Made by a program: the position numbers and the translations under genes | From: Desmodus rotundus | Lineage: Eukaryota; Chordata; Mammalia; Chiroptera; Phyllostomidae | Assembly: GCF_022682495.2 (NCBI RefSeq) | Contig: NC_071388.1 | Coordinates: 17,703,559 to 17,767,558, forward strand | Direction of reading: 5' to 3' | Length of the DNA stretch: 64,000 bases | Shown here: piece by piece, positions 56,575 to 64,000 of the stretch | Layout: every line of letters begins with the position of its first letter | Numbering within the stretch: the first letter of the stretch is position 1 | Notes under the pieces: generated by a model | Told to the model about the DNA's origin: nothing | Databases searched by the model: none | The model's input: the letters and a program-made list of their open reading frames with translations, nothing else

Positions 56575-57049
56575 AGAACTCTATTTTCAATAAGTTTGGG
56601 TAGGAAACCTGTTTTGGAAACCTAATTATAAGTGGAATACATTCAGTTGGTATGACACATTTTTCAAATTTTTGATCTGACTACTACTTCTTATCTGTTT
56701 TATGACATAAAATAACTCTTAAAGTTCATAGACAATAGCGGGAATAACTTCAAGGCAAACCTGCCTAAAGTCAATCCAAAGAGTTACATGGAATTTAGAT
56801 TTTAGCTTCCCTCAGCCCCAACACATCCAATTATCCTATATACCAGCAGTGAATTGTTTTGCCTGAAATACACATTTCTCATGTATTCATTATTTTAATT
56901 TCTTAATTTGCTTCCACTATTAGTATAAATATACTTGTAGAAAATGTAATACAAAAATTAGCAGGAAAATTTTTGTATACTGCCACCACCAAGAGCTCCT
57001 ATTATAAAAGAATACACAGGTTTTTACATATTCTACTGCTCAAAAGCTT

Positions 57050-57400
57050 TTAATTTATTCTTTATGGCTGATGGAATAAATTTTCAATTCTTTTGTCCTG
57101 CTTTCAAAGCCCTCCAAAATCTCATGCTCTATATCTTTCTAGATTGACGTATATTTCTGATGCTCATAAACAATCAGCCAGTACAACCAGCCAGGTGAGC
57201 AACAACCTTTCTTTATGCTTTCTGAACTCTATGTACACCTGCAATTTCCTTCATCCTTCCATTCTGGTCTGTTTTCCTAGACCTGTCCTACATATCGGCT
57301 CTTCTTTCCTCAAAAAAAAAAAGCAAAAGCCATCTCAGTCCTCTCTCTCATTTCTTCCCCAAATGGATAGAGCTTGCTCATTTAGTCTTTGAATAAAATT
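57050..57400 (+). repeat. L2 fossil
   Basis: CTTTCAAAGCCCTCCAAAAT and the following pyrimidine-rich order resemble the L2 3' region. Weak. Confidence 0.45.
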
Positions 57401-57412
57401 TACCTTGTAGAA

Positions 57413-57625
57413 CAGGTGTGTCAAATTCATTTTCACGGGGTGCCACATCAGCCTCGAAGTTGCCTTCAAAGGGCCAAGTGTAATTTTAGGACTGTATAAA
57501 TGTAACTACTCTTTAACAGTGAAGCAAGAGCTCAACACTGCTGCCAGGTAGAAACAAGGTGCCAGTCGGATAAAACGGAGTGGAGGGCCAGATTCGGCCT
57601 CGGGGCCTTGTGTTTGCCACCTGTG
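57413..57625. mobile_element. Non-autonomous hAT element with perfect 8-bp target duplication
   Basis: Left end CAGGTGTGTCAAATTC, right end complement CACAGGTGGCAAACAC. Direct repeats TTGTAGAA lie at 57405-57412 and 57626-57633, identical. About 213 bp, no coding capacity. Confidence 0.85.
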
Positions 57626-58930
57626 TTGTAGAAGTTTTCATGCTCTCGATTCTCACAAACTACTGCTTACAAGCATGTTTTACCTCATCAGGTGGAAGGT
57701 GAATTCATTCAGAATCTGAACCACGGCCGGTATCCTTTTTTCCAACCTACCATCAATATTGTCTATTTTACTTAACAAAAGAGCCTTGGAAGTGGAAGTC
57801 ATGTGACACAGGTTGATAACTTACTTTGTATCCATACATCATCAGACATGTGGGAACATTTGGGGAGATTAAAGATGAAAGGATGTACTATTCCCAGACG
57901 CTTCTTTTCATTGTATTATCTTCATCCTAGATGTTGCATAAATGGTTACAACCACTTACTTCATGAGTTACCCATCAAAATAGACCTTAGTATACACTCA
58001 AATTGTACATACAAAAGATGCAAAAGGGAGTAAGAGGCCAGGAAGCAATACCAAAAACAGGTGTTTCTTTTTTTTCTGCTTAACCACCAGCCATGCCAGC
58101 TTGAGGTTTCACGACAAGCCAGGGAGAAGAAAATATTTTAAAATATTGGTTCCTTTCCCTACCCACCTAAGGAAGTCACCTGACATGCTTCCAAAACATG
58201 ATTACCTAAGCCAGCAACCCTCTATGGAGAATAGTCCCCAATGCAACTGGCAGACACCCGCTTCCCACCCACAGGGCAACCCTGACAGCAACACGGAGTA
58301 AAGGGAGAGCTTTTGCTTGAGGACACACATTTGCTTTCTCACAAAGTAGTTTATTTATTGTCTTTAAGGTTAAAAAATAAGGTGTGACTTGCTTTCTTGC
58401 ACTTACATTAATGCACACAATTAACCAGGGGCTGTGGGCATGGCAAATTTCTGTCTTTATTCCAGCATTTTAAAAAGTTCAGCTCTATTGATTCATTGTG
58501 TGAATAACACAATTTGGAATATCATTTTTCAATATATTGCTAAGGAATTAAAATAGCATGAATTCTGCAAGATCTGTCTTTTGAAAGTTGTGGTCTGGAT
58601 ATAGACAGTATTTTATTGACTTAAATTTTTAAACCTTGATAGATAGATTTTAAGTCACAGTGTAGAGTAATAAATTATACAGTTTTGAATATGAAATCTT
58701 TTCATTGGCACTTCAGAGGAGCAGAAAATGAAATGCATAAAGTCTTACCAGAAGTAGTCTAACCATTATGAACTAAGGCCAAATCATTCTATTAAAAAAA
58801 AAGATTCAAAATTTTTGACTTGATGCTTTAGTAAAATATTAGCTGGGCTGTTAAAGCTAAACCCAGGTCTTCACACTGGATAATCTTCTTGGAGACTCTG
58901 AGATGGATTTGATCCTTGATTCCTTAGCAT

Positions 58931-58963
58931 GACGATGATGGTGATGATAATAATAATAATAAT
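58931..58963. repeat. (GAT)n/(AAT)n microsatellite
   Basis: GATGATGGTGATGA followed by about six TAA units. Confidence 0.9.
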
Positions 58964-58964
58964 G

Positions 58965-59815
58965 TCAGCTTATAGTTACTATGTGCCAAGCACTGTTTTG
59001 AAAGATTTATGTATTTTAACTCATTTCATCCTCACAAGTCTTATCACACTTTTATTTCTATTTCTACTTTCTTAATATTTTTAAATGGTTAATATTGATT
59101 TTATTTTTAGTTGAATGTATTTAATTAAATTTATTAGGGTGACATTGGTTAATAAAATTATATAGGTTTCAAGTGTACAATCCTGTAATACATCATCTGT
59201 ATAATGTAGTGGGTGTTCACCACCCAAAGTCAAGTCTTCTTCCATTACCGTATATTTGGCCCCTTTACCCTTCACTACTCCCCCTCATTTCCCTGCCCCT
59301 CTGGTAACCGCCATGTTGTTATCTGTATATGTAAGGGTTGGTTTTTTATCCTATATGTTCCATTGTTTGCTTTCTGTTTTATACCCCATATATGAGTGAA
59401 ATGATATGTTCTTGACTTTTTCTGCTAACTTATTTCACTTATTTTGATATTCTCAAGATCCATCCGTGTTGCCAAAAATGGCAGCATTTCAACTTTTCTG
59501 TGGCTGAGCAGTACTCCACCGTACTTCTGTGCCACATCTTTTTTACCCAATCGTCCACTGAAGGACAGTGCAGTTGTTTCCGTGTCTTGGCCACTGTGAA
59601 TAGTGCTGCCACGAACATCGGGGTACATATATCTTTATAAATAAGTGCTTTCAAATTTTTCAGTCATCCCCAGTTTTAAAGGTAAGGAAACTGATGCATG
59701 AGGATGCTAAGTAAGTTGCTCGAGGTAACACATGGCTAAAAGAGGACAGCTGTTATTTCAATGCTAGCAGTCAAGTCCCAGAATCTGTGCTCTTAACACA
59801 ACATCAAACTACCTT
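58965..59815 (+). repeat. MIR fossil split by an L1 3' end
   Basis: The first part (about 58965-59060: TATGTGCCAAGCACTGTTTT … CTCATTTCATCCTCACAAGT) and second part (about 59660-59815: CAGTTTTAAAGGTAAGGAAA … AAGTAAGTTGCTCGAGGTAA) are consecutive pieces of one MIR. Confidence 0.75.
59065..59650 (-). mobile_element. L1 3'-region insertion
   Basis: On + it reads as the reverse of an L1 3' end: GGGTGACATTGGTTAATAAA, CAAGTGTACAATCCTGTAAT, CATCATCTGTATAATGTAGT, and further in GTCTTGGCCACTGTGAATAG with CGGGGTACATATATCTTTAT. About 585 bp survive. Confidence 0.8.
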
Positions 59816-60017
59816 TCAAGAAAACGCCCTCCTGTGCAACAGAATTGGGAAAACCGGAGCCTCCACCAACCACTGTTTCCCCAGACATATTTGGTTTCCC
59901 ACTCCACATACCTAATCCCTCCCCCATCACACAATTCACCAACTCTAACCAAACTAAGCCAATATTTCTCAAATATTATTGAGATGGTTAGAGGTGAAAT
60001 ACAGATTTTTAAATGTT

Positions 60018-60068
60018 TATATACATATACACACATATGTATATGTGTATATATGCATATACACACAT
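60018..60068. repeat. AT/AC-rich microsatellite
   Basis: Mixed TA, CA and TG dinucleotides, partly self-complementary (CACATATGTATATGTG). Confidence 0.9.
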
Positions 60069-60884
60069 GTACTTTGATGTATGTTTAAGAAATCAATACA
60101 ATTAGCACATCAAAAACATGATCTTACAAACATGCCTAGATAAAGGTTGACCAAAATAGTAAATAATTTCAGTCATTTTAAAGAAAAAAATCAGTAAATA
60201 ATAGGACTGGTGGTAAACAAATGAAGAAGAAAGTTTGGAGCCCGGTCAACACTAAACCACAGCAGTGCTTTTCTCTGAGAGCTAAATTTCCAGACAGACC
60301 AACCCTAGGGTGTGTCAGCTAAGCTAAGACAGAGTTATTCTAGCTATGTTACAGCATAGCTCGACTTCCCCACCATCTTCTTGTATAAAACTTCCAGTCT
60401 TTTCCTGTCCCAATATCACAGGGTCACCGAGGCCACCATCACCATTATTCATCAGAAGGCCCCGTGGAGTCCTGCGGGGCTCATGTCTTTCCTATCTTCT
60501 GAACGCCCAGTAAGGACCTTCCACAAAGGGCTGAGGAGCACGTGGGTAAATGTGAGAGTGGATGGAAAGGAGTAGGGAACTGTGACACTGGGGGAACCAA
60601 CAGGGAAGACAACTGCTCCATGCCAAGCAGTGACTGAGTCACCAAACTGACTAGCTAGTTCACTCTTCTGAGTAACTCTGAGATGAAGGCATCGCTGGCC
60701 CTCAGGTGTAGATAAGAAAACCAAAACCCACAAAGCAAACAGTGTGTGAGGCCAGCTTCTGTGATTCTGAAGCTGGAGAACCTCTCCTATACATTGCAGT
60801 AGAGACTCAAGAAGGGAAGCAATAATAAAGGATGAAATGAAACAAAGAGTGACCTTGAAAAAACTTATTTAAAATCCTCATTCT

Positions 60885-61050
60885 TTTATTGATTTTTTAA
60901 TTGTTATTCAAGTACAGTTGTCTCCATTTCCACCCCCCACCACCACTTCCCTACCCCAGCCATCCTCACCTCCCACCCTGGATCCTACCCCTCTTTGGTT
61001 TTGTCCATGTGTCCTTTATACATCTTCCTGAAAACCCTTCCCCCATTTTA
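60885..61050 (-). mobile_element. L1 3'-UTR fragment
   Basis: Shares CAAGTACAGTTGTCTCCATT-like start, a C-rich stretch and TTGGTTTTGTCCATGTGTCC with the element at 4214-4460. No clear target duplication seen. Confidence 0.7.
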
Positions 61051-61554
61051 ATAGATTAAAAACTAAAGTAAGACAGAACTACATGGTCATGTCCCTAGAG
61101 CTACAACCTACATATTCAAATGGCGAGTTCAAAGCTTTTCCTAGCACCTTTTGCGGAAAGGCTTGGCATTCACTAGAAGCTATAGCCAGAGAAAATGCTT
61201 AAATTACATCAAATGGAAGAAAGCATGACTGTGCCAAGTCTTAGAATTTGCACACACCCAGTGGCCGGCAACCATGGAAACAATTTCTGCTGAATAGGTT
61301 ATAAAATATATAGGCTACCACAAGGCACTAAGTAGTGTCATTTCATGGTGTTGGAACCGAAACTACTGAGTACTTTAGTGGGCTGGCAGGGGGAAGAGCT
61401 GACAGTCACCTTGTCAATATCTTTACTAGAAGTACTCCTACTTTATTGTAACACTGATTAGTTTTTGTTTTTTTTTTTTTAATTTCAAAGCTGGGTCAAG
61501 TTGTTCTCAGACGCAAAGTACAACATACATATTCTCCCCAGTGAATTATAATAT

Positions 61555-61645
61555 TACCAATTAAAGGGCCATTTTTGTCTTCGTATCCTCCTGGTGTCTT
61601 GCCCATGGTTGGGGCTGTATAAACGTTTGTTGAGTTGAATCCAAG
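61555..61645 (+). repeat. L2 3'-terminus fossil
   Basis: TGTCTTGCCCATGGTTGGGG then TATAAACGTTTGTTGAGTTG, the closing part of L2. Confidence 0.55.
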
Positions 61646-64000
61646 TCATTATAAAGACTGAAACATGTGTGCAGGAATAAATGAAGATCCTCTAAGGGTA
61701 AGTGAAAGAAAAATCATAAAGTAAAAAAGCATTTGTATTTCTATAAATTTGTATTCATGTGCTTTTATAGCCATCTTTTGGGAGTCATTATCATAAAAAT
61801 AATTTTGGTCAATAATGACAAAAATTATGGCAAAATTATTATAATTCAATGACTCATAGTCACATATTTCATCTTCTTGATTGGTATTTTAATGCATAAT
61901 GCTGTTATTAAGATGCTTATTAACCCACTTTTAACTCTAGACAATCTTCTTTAAATAAGCTTTTTATTTTGAAAATAATACCAGAGACAAACTTTCTGTT
62001 ATGTTAATTTCTTTGCATTTATGAGTATTTCACCCACTTTGGGTTTAAATATTTTATAATAAATTATAAAACCATATTATATGGCATCAATGAGCATTAC
62101 AGCTAATGAAATCCAAGTAATCATAAGCCTAAATACTTGAAATTCTGTTTACTTGTTATTTCCCCTTCGTTTTCTAGTAGTCACAGAAATGTAAAGCTAC
62201 TTAACTTAAAAGGTCACAATTTCACAATAAGGAACTGATAATGTTAATTTTGTAATCCTGAAATGCCTGATTGCCTCTTGAAAATAATCTTTTCAATATA
62301 ATAAAAGAATAATTTTCTCTGGCCTACAATTTGAGTGATTTATACTGTATGGTTCCACTTCTTCACAGTGCTTTTCTCTACAAGAATTTTCTAGCAAAGC
62401 AAAAAGTGTGCACAACTAGAACTAACTGTGAGGACCCTACCTGACTTTGAGAAAATCATACAAGGAAACAAAGGAGGATATTTTAATGGTAAGAGTTTCC
62501 TCTTTGGGAAACTTCAGACACTTACCCCTACCCCTGAACTCCACAGCTACACTTTATTTGGCTCCAACCACTTAATCATTTGAGGTCGGTTGTAATGTGA
62601 AAGAACATGACATAGGCAGCATCCAAGGAAAAGCGTAAAATGCTCACGGGCGCTTTGTCTTGTTCTTTTGCACTTTTGATGTCTGCACAAAAGAAAGCTA
62701 CCCAGGTGAAAATCGTTCCCTCAGCCTAGGTCACAGGATAACAGAAATGGCACCAACCCAATCCCCACAATAGTCTAGGGAAAAGACCCCGTAGCCAGTC
62801 CACAGGACCGTTTGCAGGGATTAATTGTGTGTTGCTGTGTGTTGCTGGCATGCTTCCACTGCTGTTTTGGAACACTGGTAACAGAGACAGATACCAGGAG
62901 TGGGGAGTGTCTAAAGGAAAATATGAAATGTATGACAATGGCTTTGGGGCCAGATGTGGGTAACCACAAGACCACACATTTTTGGAGACTATCCTGTCCT
63001 ATTCCACCATTGAATGTTGGTTGGGAAGGAGGGGCAGATGATGTAGAGATTATTACAAGATTTTTAACTTCAACTCTGAGGTCATAAAAGCATAAAACTT
63101 TGAGGGGAGGAAGGAGTCTTCATTGATGTTGGGTAAATATATTTTGTGGGTGGAAGAAAGAGAGTTAATGTTTGTTATGCAAAGAACAAATTATGAGTAG
63201 ATTGCATGCTTATACCACAAATACCCATATCCATGCTCCCCACCTCACCAGTGAAGAAGTATACGTTTCCACCCTAATGCTGTCTGCCTTGAGCATGTGG
63301 TTTGCCGTAACCAAAAGCATATGATGGGATATGACATACAACCTGTTCTGAAAGAGGCTTTAAACATGCTTGTGTGTCTTACCTATTCCCTTTTGCCATG
63401 AGAAGAAATACCCTAGGTAGTGTATTCAGCTTGCATCTCAGACTGACAGATTATTGAACATGCCTAAATGCACCCAACCTCAGCCATCTGGCAGACCTGT
63501 AAGTAAAGAATAAATGCTTTCTGATGTAAGCTATTGAAGCTATTGCTTGTTATGCAACACTATAATAAAAAGTCTTACTAACATACAATTCCATAATAAT
63601 GTTTCAAAGTATCAATCTATCCTCAAGAAAAAGCAAAAGTTATATATCACCTGATTTCACCTGAAGATTTATATAGAATTTGTTGAGCTCCACAAGGTCA
63701 ACCTTGCAATTTCCCCAAGTATATTTTATAGACATTTAATCTGAAAGGATTTGTCTTTGCATGGTAAATTAGAAAGGTGTTGCTAAAAATTGTGCTTTAG
63801 TCTCTACTTTATTTGGTGAGCTGAAACACAAAACAGAGTCTTTGTAACCGCATCTAGTACTGGCCTCATTATCTGGTTACCCTATATATGTTTTATCTCA
63901 TCGTATCAATGTATTTAGCTGAAATAAAGCATCTTCTGTTTTACAAATCTCTTTGATAAAGGTACAGAAAAAAATCTTTGCAAATCAACCAATTTGAACA

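Larger units (their letters stand above)
48201..64000. other. Region upstream of CHODL, no gene recognised
   Basis: Sixteen kilobases without a supported coding exon. It contains the MaLR LTR, Ves, hAT, L1, L2 and MIR elements listed separately. The 49250-50150 stretch and 50400-50800 are less AT-rich and unassigned. Remote alternative first exons of CHODL, known in human, cannot be excluded by eye. Confidence 0.7.

Noticed and set aside
62726..63087. Overlapping open frames near the right end as a gene
   Set aside because: Open on both strands over less than 300 bases, no recognised motif, and no neighbouring exon.

Overview
The window is mammalian nuclear DNA, almost certainly from a yangochiropteran bat. 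Spliced genes with long AT-rich introns, MIR, L2, MER5 and MaLR fossils show a placental mammal. Five copies of the tRNA-derived bat SINE Ves, most with clear target-site duplications, and L1 3' ends of the type I associate with bats point to Chiroptera. The family within Yangochiroptera is not resolved; no Helibat was seen.

Two genes face each other tail to tail, an arrangement I recall from human chromosome 21q21. On the + strand, from 1 to about 25.8 kb, lies the 3' part of TMPRSS15 (enteropeptidase, the duodenal protease that activates trypsinogen). Seven coding exons were placed to the base (4879-4974, 8110-8159, 8323-8497, 16205-16386, 17644-17739, 20708-20847, 24962-25117). They join in frame without a stop and encode the end of the SRCR-like region, the activation site and the whole 235-residue serine protease light chain, with His, Asp and Ser of the triad. 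The 5' exons lie before the window.

On the - strand, from about 48.0 kb down to about 27.3 kb, is complete CHODL (chondrolectin, a single-pass membrane C-type lectin). Six coding exons (47644-47566, 39001-38692, 38461-38304, 34860-34774, 32938-32836, 28796-28712) give an intact 273-residue protein. Its first exon sits in a CpG-rich block with a TATA box at 48018-48025. The 48-64 kb segment upstream of CHODL shows no gene, only repeats and unassigned sequence.

Repeats carry most of the unusual signals: a solo LTR inside a Ves SINE inside an old L1 (about 11.2-12.7 kb); a sense-oriented LTR with a poly(A) signal just downstream of the CHODL stop; a 31-nt 5' fragment of U2 snRNA with an 18-bp target-site duplication (36952-37019); two non-autonomous hAT elements with target duplications; a decayed mariner; and an ancient MIR split by an L1. 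I found no coding system that looks new. The points most worth testing are the altered substrate exosite of this enteropeptidase, the LTR as a possible CHODL 3' end, and the stop-free CHODL 5' UTR.
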